A stretch of DNA of 40,270 nt, from contig JAUNBF010000032.1 in NCBI GenBank assembly GCA_030527185.1, positions 1-40,270 on the forward strand. The letters are read 5' to 3'. Below, piece after piece: positions 1-8,681 of this stretch. Position 1 is the first letter of the stretch. Every line of letters starts with the position of its first letter. A program made the translations under genes and the position numbers. Below the pieces are notes generated by a model that was not told where the DNA came from, did no database searches, and was given only the letters and a program-made list of their open reading frames with translations. This DNA comes from Planctomycetia bacterium (GTDB lineage Bacteria; Planctomycetota; Planctomycetia; Pirellulales; Thermoguttaceae).

Positions 1-2
1 CA

Positions 3-257
3 AGACGTTGCAACGAAAAGAAGGCCAAACTTCCTTTTAATCGTGAACGTTACAGAAAACGCAACATCGCTGAACGCATCTTCTTAAAAATCAAGGATTT
101 ACGTCGAATCGCCACCTGTTGCGAAAAATTGTCCCTCCATTACCTCGCCAGGATTGAAATCGCTTTCATTAAACGGTGGTTAAAAAAACATAAAAATATT
201 GGAAGCACGCAACCTGGTGTAATATTATATAGGATTAATAACCATTTCACCGTATGA
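3..257 (+). CDS. IS5-family transposase, C-terminal part (cut by window edge)
   Basis: Only the last 84 codons lie in the window; the reading frame is open from the left edge. The piece YRKRNIAERIF followed by LRRIATCCEKL matches the C-terminal part of IS5-type DDE transposases, where a family pattern N-x-x-E-R-x-F-x-x-(L/I)K-x-x-R-R-I-A-T surrounds the catalytic Glu. The normal enzyme cuts and joins the ends of its insertion sequence. In family members the usual Tyr-Asp-Lys follows IAT, but here it reads Cys-Cys-Glu-Lys, so the copy may be diverged. The last 20 or so codons look unlike the family and may be read-through past the natural end. The stop overlaps the 3' end of the minus-strand gene by 11 bases, which suggests the element landed at that gene's tail. 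No inverted repeat could be defined because the other end is missing. Confidence 0.75.
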   Translation, partial: RRCNEKKAKLPFNRERYRKRNIAERIFLKIKDLRRIATCCEKLSLHYLARIEIAFIKRWLKKHKNIGSTQPGVILYRINNHFTV

Positions 258-1980
258 TCTCAAACGGTTTGGGTTCCGTCTTTTGACGCGAGTTTTTCCG
301 AATGAAATACTTGTCACAGTCCGGACGATTGCAACTCCCGTCGCGCATGGGAATAAAACGATACCCCGCCTCGGCGTCGAACGCCGTGGGGTTTTTCTTC
401 ACCACTTCGGCATGAAGAAGAACCAACCGTTTGACCTCCTCTTTCTTCAACCGAATTTTTTTAGTTCGATAGCGATCCATGAACAGGCCGACGTTCTGAA
501 CCAGTTCTGGCAAATCGGGGTTCTCCTTTGCCAACCGCTCGAAACAGGAGAGCGCGTACGTGTATTTTTTCTTGAGTATCTGCAAGACGCCCAGATTGTT
601 CAGCACCACCGGGTTGGATTTCTGCCGTTTCGCGCAAGAGATGTACGTCTCGTACGCAGCGGTAGTATCCCGTTTCACAAACATCTGATAAAGACCTATC
701 ACGCAGTCCGCGTTCACATCTTTTTTATCCATGGCCGACGCTTCCTGAAACGTCTCCCATGCCAATTGATCTTCCCCTACTTCCAGAAAATCGAAGGCGG
801 TCTTGATTTTCGCCTCCAGCGCCGCTTTCTTCTCCGCACGCTCGGCCCGAACCCTTGCCAGACGTTCCGCCTCGGCTTTGGCCGCTGCCTCTTCCCGTGC
901 CTTGCGTTCGGCCGCTTCCTTTTCCGCTTTGGCTTTTGCCTCGCGTTCCCGAATCGTCGCCGAAGCAAGCCCCAGCGAAAACGACGTTATCATTTCTCCC
1001 GTGTCGATGTACTTGTCAGCCAACACGCGGCCTGTGGCAGGGTCGACAAACGTCAATACGTTCTTCTCTGGAAAAATAATATACTTCCCGTCGGAAGTTA
1101 TCTGGAAATTGGGCTGAAGACGTTCGAAATCCAGCAATTCTTTTCCCGTTTTAAAATCCAGCAACGTCCCTTTGCCTTTTTGAAAAACCACGATCCCACT
1201 GTCGCCCGGAAGTGCGAGCGCCACACAGGAATAGTCGTTATACCAGGGGAGCGTTCGGTTCCAGAGGACATCTCCGGTTTTCAGGTTTTTGACGTAGTAC
1301 GAGACGTTTTCATCCCCGCCTAATTTCCGGCCAAACACGTGTTCTCCATCTTCGGAAAAGTACAGGTATCCCGCTTGTTCGTCCACGTCGGAGAACGTGT
1401 AGGTTTGCAGGTCGAAATACTTCCATTCCCGATTCTTCCTTAAAACAACACGCTTCCCGTCCAGACTGAACCAACTGTGATACCTTGCGGGCCAATGAGA
1501 CTCCTCGGAAAATTCCTGCTTCCATTCCTGAGTGTGAATCAGACTGCCAGTTTGAACATCATAAAGCAGGATTCTTTTCCAGGTACCTCGCGTATTCCAA
1601 TCTGGAGCGCCCAGAATAAATATCACAGAAGAATTCACCAGACGTACAAATCCAAAAGTCTCGTTTTCCGGCAAGGCGACGCTGGTTATGGTGGAGAAAT
1701 CCCATAATTTTACTCCACTGTCTTTTAATACCGTGCCTGCCAGCATTTTGTATTGATCGGGAATGAGATGGACGCATCCACCACACCACTGATCCACGGG
1801 GTGATGAATGGCAATTTCCCCCAATTTTTCCCCCGTTTCGTAGTTCCAGAATTGAGCGATTCCTTTGGTCGGAAGCCCTGTCACCACAACGTTTTCCAGT
1901 TTTTCCGGAAGAATAAATTTATCCGATTCCGCCCAAAGCAGAGCGGGAAAACACAAAACAAAGCAAAACCAAAAACGCAT
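247..1980 (-). CDS. Secreted beta-propeller (WD40-like) and TPR protein
   Basis: A 577-residue protein starting at MRFWFCFVL, preceded by a GGGGGA ribosome site 7 bases upstream. The open frame extends 47 codons further, but that part has no signal sequence and includes the mRNA leader. Residues 1-17 form a signal peptide ending ALLWA. Residues about 20-350 resemble a degenerate WD40/quinoprotein propeller, with strands such as GVKLWDFST and a later LLDFKTGKELLDF. Residues about 345-400 are an Ala/Glu/Lys/Arg-rich coiled coil. The C-terminal 170 residues read as tetratricopeptide repeats, for example PVVLNNLGVLQILKKKY. It is probably a periplasmic scaffold or interaction protein; no enzyme motif was seen. 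It is transcribed alone from a strong promoter (separate entry). The end overlaps the transposase tail by 11 bases. Function beyond protein binding is not known. Confidence 0.8.
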   Translation of the reverse strand: MRFWFCFVLCFPALLWAESDKFILPEKLENVVVTGLPTKGIAQFWNYETGEKLGEIAIHHPVDQWCGGCVHLIPDQYKMLAGTVLKDSGVKLWDFSTITSVALPENETFGFVRLVNSSVIFILGAPDWNTRGTWKRILLYDVQTGSLIHTQEWKQEFSEESHWPARYHSWFSLDGKRVVLRKNREWKYFDLQTYTFSDVDEQAGYLYFSEDGEHVFGRKLGGDENVSYYVKNLKTGDVLWNRTLPWYNDYSCVALALPGDSGIVVFQKGKGTLLDFKTGKELLDFERLQPNFQITSDGKYIIFPEKNVLTFVDPATGRVLADKYIDTGEMITSFSLGLASATIREREAKAKAEKEAAERKAREEAAAKAEAERLARVRAERAEKKAALEAKIKTAFDFLEVGEDQLAWETFQEASAMDKKDVNADCVIGLYQMFVKRDTTAAYETYISCAKRQKSNPVVLNNLGVLQILKKKYTYALSCFERLAKENPDLPELVQNVGLFMDRYRTKKIRLKKEEVKRLVLLHAEVVKKNPTAFDAEAGYRFIPMRDGSCNRPDCDKYFIRKNSRQKTEPKPFEIIR

Positions 1981-2047
1981 GATGATTTCCCCCGGAATTT
2001 TCAGGTGATGAGACCTGTATTCAGCGAGTACAGATTCGAACAACAAA

Positions 2048-2066
2048 CAGCAGAAACGGCCTGCTG
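2048..2066 (-). other. Hairpin in the leader of the propeller/TPR gene
   Basis: CAGCAG and CTGCTG pair across a 7-base loop inside the roughly 120-base 5' untranslated region, between the promoter at 2107-2134 and the start at 1980. There is no T run, so it is not an obvious terminator. It may affect mRNA stability or translation. That is inference. Confidence 0.35.
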
Positions 2067-2106
2067 AAAATTTGTTAAACAGTTGAAATTTCAACTTACA
2101 GTCTTC

Positions 2107-2134
2107 ATTATATAGCAACAAAAAGGGTTGTCAA
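2107..2134 (-). promoter_or_regulatory. Sigma70-type promoter, perfect consensus hexamers
   Basis: On the minus strand TTGACA (2134-2129) and TATAAT (2112-2107) are both perfect matches, with a 16-base spacer. It points at the propeller/TPR gene starting at 1980 and gives a leader of about 120 bases. A run of ten C (minus strand) lies 10 bp upstream of the -35 box. Confidence 0.8.
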
Positions 2135-2144
2135 GGGGAAATGC

Positions 2145-2154
2145 GGGGGGGGGG
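2145..2154. repeat. G10 homopolymer upstream of a promoter
   Basis: Ten G in a row on the plus strand. On the minus strand it is a C10 run ending 10 bp upstream of the -35 box of the propeller/TPR gene promoter. Runs of this length are prone to slippage in replication. Confidence 0.9.
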
Positions 2155-2360
2155 CAATTTAAAAAGATTTTTTGAATTTTTTGGGAAATTTTGACGATTT
2201 TGAGGTGAAATTATCCGGAAATCCGAATCAGCAACGTGTGAAGATGCGAGATCATAAACATGTTTTCCGCATGAAATGTTTTGATTTCGTAATCTTGTAT
2301 AACAACAGGGGCATTGAAGTGGGAATGGGAGGGATATATAGGGAGAGTTTTGGATGGTTT

Positions 2361-2390
2361 CATATCCCAGCCTTGCAAGGGTCGGGTATG
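2361..2390. repeat. Imperfect palindrome in the IS110 left end
   Basis: Two 12-base arms (CATATCCCAGCC and GGGTCGGGTATG) match at 9 of 12 positions around a TTGCAA centre. It lies 190 bases upstream of the transposase start, in the region where IS110 elements encode their guide (bridge) RNA. It may be a fold of that RNA or a subterminal repeat. Confidence 0.35.
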
Positions 2391-2580
2391 AAAAAAAGTG
2401 CGGTAATGGCGGTGATATTAAAATTTCGGATGACGATAACGTTGAAAAAGTTGGATGGTGGAAGTGGAGCGTTGGAGGTGGCGGAAGTGGAGCGTTCCCA
2501 AGCAGAACGCTGGTCTGTTTTTCAAATCCGAACAGTTGCAGGAACTTGGAGTTCGTATTGACAAGACAGGAGTTTTCAAA

Positions 2581-3539
<959 letters not shown>

Positions 3540-3640
3540 AAATCCCCCAATTTTTATTCAACCCCCTTGACAATCCTGACGGTTGCTTTGGAAAAAAGTG
3601 ATAAATATTATAGGGAACACCTCTCTGAAATTTGTCCTAG

Positions 3641-3919
3641 AACCCCAGAATTAAAATTGTTAAATTCCAACAAGGTCAATACGTCGACCCTACTTTTGCT
3701 TATTTGTACAATCAAATTACGGGAGTTCGAATTGCAGTTGATGATGGTTTTTGGTCCGATTTTGGACAAGTTTACTATATAACAGGTCGTCCTGTTCCTG
3801 GTAATTTGACTCCAGAAAGTCAAAAAGAGCGGCTTCTTTTGGCCTCTCCCAAAGAAAATATTGTTTCCGATGTCAATAAATTTTTCGAGCGCCAGGGAGT
3901 CCACCAAAATGAGGATTAG
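3641..3919 (+). pseudogene. Remnant of an unknown protein, possibly an RHS tip
   Basis: An open frame of 92 codons without a credible ATG start; TTG at 3704 is the only internal start candidate and has no ribosome site. It reads for example QGQYVDPTFAYLYNQITGVR and ends ERQGVHQNED. I do not recognise the family. It lies directly after the IS110 remnant and is followed, with an 11-base overlap, by a small membrane protein. That toxin-tip then membrane-protein order is repeated at the recognisable RHS modules to the right, so it may be the tail of a displaced RHS tip whose core was lost. This is inference from position only. Confidence 0.35.
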
Positions 3920-4252
3920 AAGCCAAAGATATTGCCGAATTTTCAACTGGAAAAGTGGGGTTTTCGCAGGAATACTACTGGCACTCGCCGCTTTGCTTAC
4001 ATCAGACACGTTTCTCGAAGGGCTTATGGTAAGCTTTGGGATAACCATGGGTTTTGTTGTAACGGTCATCTGGTTTCGCCTATTATTTTTGAAAAAGTAC
4101 TTCTTTTGTATTCTTTGTTTATGGGGATTTGTATTTTTGTGTTTTCATTTGCCATCAGTTTCCTGTACACGGAGTACATCACAATCTATATGTGGCTTTT
4201 ATTCGTTGTTCCCAATTGGTACTATGGTTTACAGGAATTCTGTCAGGAATAA
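3909..4252 (+). pseudogene. Small membrane protein with probable frameshift
   Basis: ATG at 3909 has an AGGGAG ribosome site 9 bases upstream and overlaps the stop of the preceding remnant (3917-3919), a sign of translational coupling. The first 65 codons contain two hydrophobic segments, around GVFAGILLALAALL and ITMGFVVTVIWF. After the A-rich stretch near 4090 the more convincing membrane sequence (FMGICIFVFSFAISFLY, then ending YYGLQEFCQE) is in the next frame and stops at 4252. The original frame stays open to 4382 but turns Cys/Ser-rich and then Lys/Asn-rich, as expected for an out-of-frame read. By position it could be the immunity protein of the preceding remnant. The family is unknown. 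If the frameshift is a sequencing error the gene may be intact. Confidence 0.4.
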
Positions 4253-4439
4253 AAATTCAGACGACATCGTTTTGAAAATCGCAGCCAATACTTTTCTTAT
4301 AAAAAAGAATAAAAACAAGACTGATGCAAATTTCAACATAACATGTGTAAAATATGTAATTTTCGCCTGTAAAACGATGTAATGATTTTCCATTTCGTCA
4401 CCGTCCCCGTTTTTTCATCTCCCATCCCGGAGGAAGCGA

Positions 4440-5637
4440 AGAGGACGCGTTCCCACTTTTGCTGCCTGTCGTCAAACCCCGTCCACCCTCACCCTCAACA
4501 ACGTCACCGACCGCACCAACACCACAACATACGACTACCTCGGTCGCACCACCTCCATCCACCTCCATCCACCAGCATGGCAACACCACTTACGATTACG
4601 ACTTCCTCAGTCAATTAATCTCCGCGGATTATCCCAATCAAAATCTAAACGATGAATCGTATTCCTACGACACCACCGGCAACCACCTCACCTCTGTCGC
4701 CCAACAGACTTACGACACCACAACCTCCACGTGGACAACCACCCAAACCGCCGTCCAAGTCGACGACAGCACCGTCACGCACCATTACCTCTGGACACCA
4801 CAACATCTGGTATCCTCTGGTCACTCCCCAACCATTGGGGTAGTATCCGCAACAACCTCCAACAGACCTCCTCCGGCCTCATCCCCCAAGCTCACATCAT
4901 CCACGACGCCTAGGGAAACGTCATTTCCCGCAAAGATTCAGCGGGACAAACCGTTGACAATTCCATTTTGTTCGGTTATACTGGAAAAGCGTTTGACGTT
5001 GACACCGCCCTCCCAAACAACATCAACCGTTGGTATGACGTGACAATCGGAAGATAGTTGTCTCAAGACCCGATCGGTTTTGAAGGGAATGACATGAATT
5101 TGTATCGGTATTCGCAAAATAACGCTCTGGTTTTTCGGGATATTTTGGGTAATGAATGTCGCTATTTTGAGGACAATTCATTAAACGTCCGTTGGTCTTG
5201 CCCAATCCTTATTGGCGTGATTCCTCAAGTTGATGCCGCAATCGCGACAAATCCTGAAATTGTCTCCACGCAACCTGCAAAGTTTTTGATTGGAATTCCG
5301 TTTCGTGCTATTGCCGTGTGGGAACATTGTGATGTCATTGGAATAGATTGGAGTGGCCTTTGTCCAATCCCAACAAAAAAATTGGATATTAGAACGAAAG
5401 AAATGATAGAATATCGAATGGTTCAATAGCCTGTTCCCAATGGAGAAATAATCTTTGTAGGCTCTGTATCGGTAGGGGCAGGCAATGTAGGATTATATGC
5501 TCCAACATCATCAATTGGTCTGTTTCCTATGTTTTTCCTAAAGATGTTATACGTGTTCAAGATTTGTTAAAAGGCATGGCAAATACGGCACCAACAAAAT
5601 ACCATCCCAATCAGGCCATTGAAAATGAAAGGGGATA
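4440..5637 (+). pseudogene. RHS-repeat protein C-terminal part with toxin-like tip, degraded
   Basis: YD/RHS repeat sequence is spread over changing frames. TTTYDYLGRTTSI (frame 3) is followed by NTTYDYDFLSQL and SYSYDTTGNHLTS (frame 1), then frame 3 again with SGLIPQAHIIHDA, LFGYTGKAFDVDT, LPNNINRWYDV and DPIGFEGNDMNLYRYSQN. The last is the conserved end of the RHS cage domain. The tip that follows (from NECRYFEDNSL, about 5150) matches nothing I know. In-frame TAG codons occur at 4911, 5055 and 5427, the second replacing the Trp of the usual GRWLSxDP. After a shift near 5520 the tip seems to go on as YVFPKDVIRVQDLL and stops at 5637. Intact RHS proteins are large secreted shells that release a toxic tip. 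This copy is a headless remnant: the N-terminal bulk is absent. The next gene starts 5 bases downstream. Confidence 0.75.
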
Positions 5638-5642
5638 ATAGC

Positions 5643-6665
5643 ATGAAACATTTTCCAAAAATCCTCATTTTAGTGGGTATTGGAGTTGTTGCAGCCATTG
5701 GATTGACCATGGCAATCGGTCATTTTTTCGCTCCTTCCTCCAAATTTTCACAGCAACAATTTGTTCAAGAACTACTTCAAATTGCCGAACACCAAGAGGC
5801 GAATCCGAGAATTACACGTGTAGGCAAAGGGCTCCTTATGGAATGGCTCATTCATTCTCCAAGTGAATTCTATAAGAATATCCATAAAATCAATAGCTAC
5901 CCCAATAAACATTTGCATTTAATTTTTGCCGACATGAAAATTGATGAACCGCTGGCAGAAAAAATTGAGGAGACGCAGGGAATTTGTGGAATGGGATTCT
6001 GTAATTGTCGATTTGCACTTGACAAAAAACATATCTTCAAGACGAACCTGTTGATGTTTCGAGACATGACCGTTTCTGGTTCGATCCTGACTCATTTCAC
6101 TCTCATGGAAGATTCGCAAGTAGTTTTACACGATTGCGATATTTCCCGCAAGGACTTTCGGGACTTTGTTGCTGGCAAAAGGATTAAAAATTTATTTATC
6201 CGTACCCCCAACGCAAAAACTTTACTTCCTGTTATCTCAAATATGAAAGAATTGCGGGTACTATTTTTTTACGATGAAAATATGGGGATACCAGACATCC
6301 GTTTGTTATCGCAATCCCTGCCTCATACAGAAATATGGGTTAATGGAGAAAACGCCCAAGAATTAATCAAGGCGACTACACCTAACGATTACAATGCTTT
6401 CAGTGACTCCATCCCCAACCCCATCCTTTTCGCCTACACCGGAAAAACGTTTGACACCGACACTCAACTCCCAAACAACATCAATCGTTGGTATGATTTT
6501 GCCGTTGGCAGATGGTTGAGTACGGATCCAATTGGATTTTGGGGGAAGGATACGAATTTGTATCGATATTGTTATAATAACTCACCTCGTAATATTGATC
6601 CAATGGGAACAGATTGGCTTGATTGCATGGCCGCATGTATTACAGATAACGATTCTCTACCATAG
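5643..6665 (+). CDS. Membrane-anchored protein fused to an RHS core end
   Basis: A 340-residue open frame from the ATG at 5643 (AAAGGGG ribosome site 8 bases upstream). Residues 1-30 hold one membrane segment (ILILVGIGVVAAIGLTMAI). Residues 30-250 are a soluble domain with leucine-rich, repeat-like spacing and no known motif. From about residue 257 the sequence switches to the RHS core end: FAYTGKTFDTDT, LPNNINRWYDF, GRWLSTDPIGF and NLYRYCYNNSPRNIDPMG, followed by a short tip start. The RHS part is repeated in DNA from the module at 4963-5150. The natural reading is that the front part was the gene after the previous RHS tip, perhaps its immunity protein, and recombination joined it to the core end of the next module. 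The frame breaks at 6665, and the rest of the tip continues in another frame (next entry). Activity is doubtful. Confidence 0.6.
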   Translation: MKHFPKILILVGIGVVAAIGLTMAIGHFFAPSSKFSQQQFVQELLQIAEHQEANPRITRVGKGLLMEWLIHSPSEFYKNIHKINSYPNKHLHLIFADMKIDEPLAEKIEETQGICGMGFCNCRFALDKKHIFKTNLLMFRDMTVSGSILTHFTLMEDSQVVLHDCDISRKDFRDFVAGKRIKNLFIRTPNAKTLLPVISNMKELRVLFFYDENMGIPDIRLLSQSLPHTEIWVNGENAQELIKATTPNDYNAFSDSIPNPILFAYTGKTFDTDTQLPNNINRWYDFAVGRWLSTDPIGFWGKDTNLYRYCYNNSPRNIDPMGTDWLDCMAACITDNDSLP

Positions 6666-6958
6666 CTCTGGGGGCTGCTGCAAAAGCTATTCTTATATAT
6701 GGTGGTTTCCAAAGCAAAGTTATGCTTGATAATCTGTTCATTTTCTTGGGTCGTACAGAATTTGGAAATGATATTATCTACTACGCGAGAGTTGGAGGCA
6801 TGGATAAATCCTGGGTTTAGCTTACCCATATTTATAAGTTTAACAAGGCTTGCGGGAACACAGGTATAGATTTCCCACTTTTCATGGTTGGAAAAATGGA
6901 AAATAGGGCATTTATTGGTGTTGGGACATCTGTTTTTCTTGATGAGAAGATAAAATAA
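6640..6958 (+). pseudogene. RHS tip remnant after a frameshift
   Basis: Beyond the break near 6655 a frame reads ALGAAAKAILIYGGF, then RTEFGNDIIYYARVGG, a TAG near 6819, then KACGNTGIDFPLFMVGK and ends with TAA at 6956-6958. The Gly/Ala-rich start resembles the segment often found just after the RHS core, so this is likely the remainder of the third tip. The tip family is not recognised. The shift plus the TAG mark it as inactive. The following 50 bases are AT-rich and lead into the next promoter. Confidence 0.45.
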
Positions 6959-7010
6959 ACAAAAAATTTTCTCATTTCTTGAAAAAATCTGAAAATTTTT
7001 CAAAAAGTCC

Positions 7011-7039
7011 TTGCATAAGGTGGGGAAATAATGTATATT
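7011..7039 (+). promoter_or_regulatory. Sigma70-type promoter of the DUF1559 gene
   Basis: TTGCAT (7011-7016), a 17-base spacer, and TATATT (7034-7039). The expected start of the transcript is near 7046, so the leader carries the hairpin at 7049-7069 and the start codons at 7084 and 7100. Confidence 0.65.
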
Positions 7040-7048
7040 GAAGTTGAA

Positions 7049-7078
7049 TTCAGGTTATGGGAACCTGAAAAATTTTTT
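7049..7078 (+). promoter_or_regulatory. Leader hairpin followed by a T run (attenuator-like)
   Basis: TTCAGGTT and AACCTGAA form a perfect 8-bp stem with a 5-base loop, followed after a few A by six T (7073-7078). It lies just downstream of the predicted transcript start, so it could end transcription early or protect the 5' end. The stem is short and its G+C content is moderate. Confidence 0.45.
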
Positions 7079-7083
7079 CTGAA

Positions 7084-8139
7084 ATGGGAGATTCATCAGA
7101 TGAACGCAGTATTTGTATCTCGGCTGTCAAACTGGGGGGGGGGGCAAAGATAGGTTGCCTCTCCGGGAAGGAAAAGCAGGGTTTTACCCTTGTGGAACTT
7201 CTTGTGGTTATTGCCATTATTGGTATGCTTGTCGGTCTTCTTTTGCCAGCCGTGCAACAGGCTCGGGAAGCTGCGCGGCAAATGCAGTGCAACAATCAGT
7301 TGCGGCAACAGGCACTGGCCGCGATGAACTTGGAATCGGCTCAGAAGCATTTTCCAACGGGTGGGTGGGGAGCCTTTTGGTCGGGCGATGGCGATCTGGG
7401 ATTCGGAGTCCATCAGCCCGGTGGCTGGACGTATTCCCTTCTTCCGTATGTGGAACAGAATTCCTTGTATCAATTGGGGCAAAACAACGCACAGGAAGTC
7501 GATGCCGAACAGAAAGAAGGTGCCAAAATCCGTGCGGAAACACCTGTTGCGCTCTTTTACTGTCCTTCCCGAAGGTCCCCCCAGCTTTACGACTATCGCG
7601 GTGTCAGTCTTAACAATATGGACGATGTGGAACGATGTGGCAAACTGGACTACGCCGCGAATGCTGCCGTGGAAAATGCGAGTTATATGTCGGGTGGTTC
7701 CCCCAGCACAGTATCCGGTGGAAAAGCGGTGGCGACCAATCCATCCAATAACAAAGGGGTGGTATACTACAAAAGTATCACAACGCTGGGAGATATTCGC
7801 GACGGCACCACCAATACGTATCTTTTTGGTGAGAAATATGTTCTGGCAGACCATTACCAAACAGGGAAAGCCATGGGAGACGACCTAACACAATGGAACG
7901 GAGGTGATGACGATAACGTCCGTCTTGTTGCCGATACCCCGCTACAGGATCGTCTGGGATTCAATTCCGGTACGATCTGGGGAAGTTGCCATTCAGGAGG
8001 GTTTGGAATGGCGATGTGCGACGCTTCCGTTCAGCGTATTTCCTACAGTATTGATAAGATGGTACACTACTGTCTCGGCATCAAAAACGATGGTGCCCAA
8101 TACAGTGACGGAACGACCGTGCAGGTGGTTTTGCCGTAG
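7084..8139 (+). CDS. DUF1559 secreted protein with prepilin-type leader
   Basis: The leader [20 protein letters not shown] followed by [15 protein letters not shown] is the planctomycetal type IV pilin-like N-terminus; cleavage would follow the Gly before Phe. The rest is the DUF1559 domain, with [17 protein letters not shown] and a C-terminal [14 protein letters not shown] that corresponds to the family's H-x9-DG motif (here D-A). It should be inserted in the membrane and processed by prepilin peptidase; the precise role of DUF1559 proteins is unsettled. The start is uncertain. As sequenced, only ATG 7084 is in frame, and it has no ribosome site. ATG 7100 has GGGAG 9 bases upstream but is one base out of frame across the G11 run at 7134-7144. 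No start codon lies between the run and the leader, so the run is inside the coding sequence. With 12 G the start at 7100 would be in frame. Confidence 0.85.
   Translation: MGDSSDERSICISAVKLGGGAKIGCLSGKEKQGFTLVELLVVIAIIGMLVGLLLPAVQQAREAARQMQCNNQLRQQALAAMNLESAQKHFPTGGWGAFWSGDGDLGFGVHQPGGWTYSLLPYVEQNSLYQLGQNNAQEVDAEQKEGAKIRAETPVALFYCPSRRSPQLYDYRGVSLNNMDDVERCGKLDYAANAAVENASYMSGGSPSTVSGGKAVATNPSNNKGVVYYKSITTLGDIRDGTTNTYLFGEKYVLADHYQTGKAMGDDLTQWNGGDDDNVRLVADTPLQDRLGFNSGTIWGSCHSGGFGMAMCDASVQRISYSIDKMVHYCLGIKNDGAQYSDGTTVQVVLP
7134..7144 (+). repeat. G11 homopolymer inside the 5' end of a DUF1559 gene
   Basis: Eleven G lie between the candidate start codons (7084, 7100) and the prepilin leader (about 7178). 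A change of one G decides which start is joined to the protein. Confidence 0.9.
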
Positions 8140-8151
8140 TGTGCGATAAAA

Positions 8152-8196
8152 CTACTTCATCCACTTGAGTTTTTGGGATTCTCGTGGATGAAGTAG
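8152..8196. terminator. 13-bp perfect inverted repeat between convergent genes
   Basis: CTACTTCATCCAC (8152-8164) and GTGGATGAAGTAG (8184-8196) are exact inverse copies with a 19-base loop. It sits between the 3' ends of the plus-strand DUF1559 gene (8139) and the minus-strand lipoprotein (8220), where a two-way terminator is expected. There is no T run, so it may instead act by blocking 3' exonucleases. Confidence 0.55.
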
Positions 8197-8219
8197 AAAT
8201 ATCCTCTAACGAAACGATA

Positions 8220-8681
8220 TTATTCCATCACGATCACTTTTTTCCGCCATTTTTCATCTTCCGGCTTCCATTCAGCCGAGAGAATGAGCGGTTTGTTTTC
8301 ATTCTGAATCGTTACTGTCACTCCTGAAGTTTGGGAATTTCCGTAACGTGGTGGAATGACATAACGCATTTGATTTCCCTCGATTCGCACCACACAAATT
8401 TCCACCCGATAATTTCCTGGTGGACATCCGTCCGCTTCTTCGTAATTGCCCAGGATAAATTGGCCGTTTTCATCCAGTGCGGCCTGGGCGGAACGTCCTC
8501 CCGATTGAGGAATCAAGCGGACGTAGCCCTGAAAATTTCCGTCGAGCGGTTGACTGTCCAGATACACGGCACCTCGCACAGGAACCCGGTGAGGACGTCC
8601 GTCAGAGCAGCCGAAAATGGGTGGTAGGAGGATTCCTGCCAGAAAAAAGTGAAACAAACAGGCGTTTCCCGACGTTTTCAT
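8220..8681 (-). CDS. Small lipoprotein, transthyretin-like/carboxypeptidase-regulatory fold
   Basis: A 153-residue protein with a lipoprotein signal peptide whose lipobox is PIFGC (Cys 25), so it should be lipid-anchored. The rest reads as one beta-sandwich domain: [14 protein letters not shown], then [19 protein letters not shown], the pattern of the small planctomycetal lipoproteins with a carboxypeptidase-regulatory-like domain that often follow DUF1559 genes. It probably binds or supports surface structures; no catalytic residues. Its ATG overlaps the TGA of the upstream DUF1559 gene by 4 bases (ATGA), so it is translated together with it as the last gene of the three-gene operon. It ends 24 bases from the inverted repeat shared with the convergent gene. 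Confidence 0.8.
   Translation of the reverse strand: MKTSGNACLFHFFLAGILLPPIFGCSDGRPHRVPVRGAVYLDSQPLDGNFQGYVRLIPQSGGRSAQAALDENGQFILGNYEEADGCPPGNYRVEICVVRIEGNQMRYVIPPRYGNSQTSGVTVTIQNENKPLILSAEWKPEDEKWRKKVIVME

Noticed and set aside
3567..3610. TTGACA at 3567 as a promoter for the RHS remnant.
   Set aside because: The next TATTAT is 32 bases away, too far for a sigma70 promoter.
4911..6821. Several in-frame TAG codons (4911, 5055, 5427, about 6819) in the RHS remnants, and one in the IS110 gene, hinting at amber recoding.
   Set aside because: Frameshifts occur in the same remnants, and intact genes here end with TAG (8137-8139, 13495-13497, 14753-14755), so simple decay explains it.
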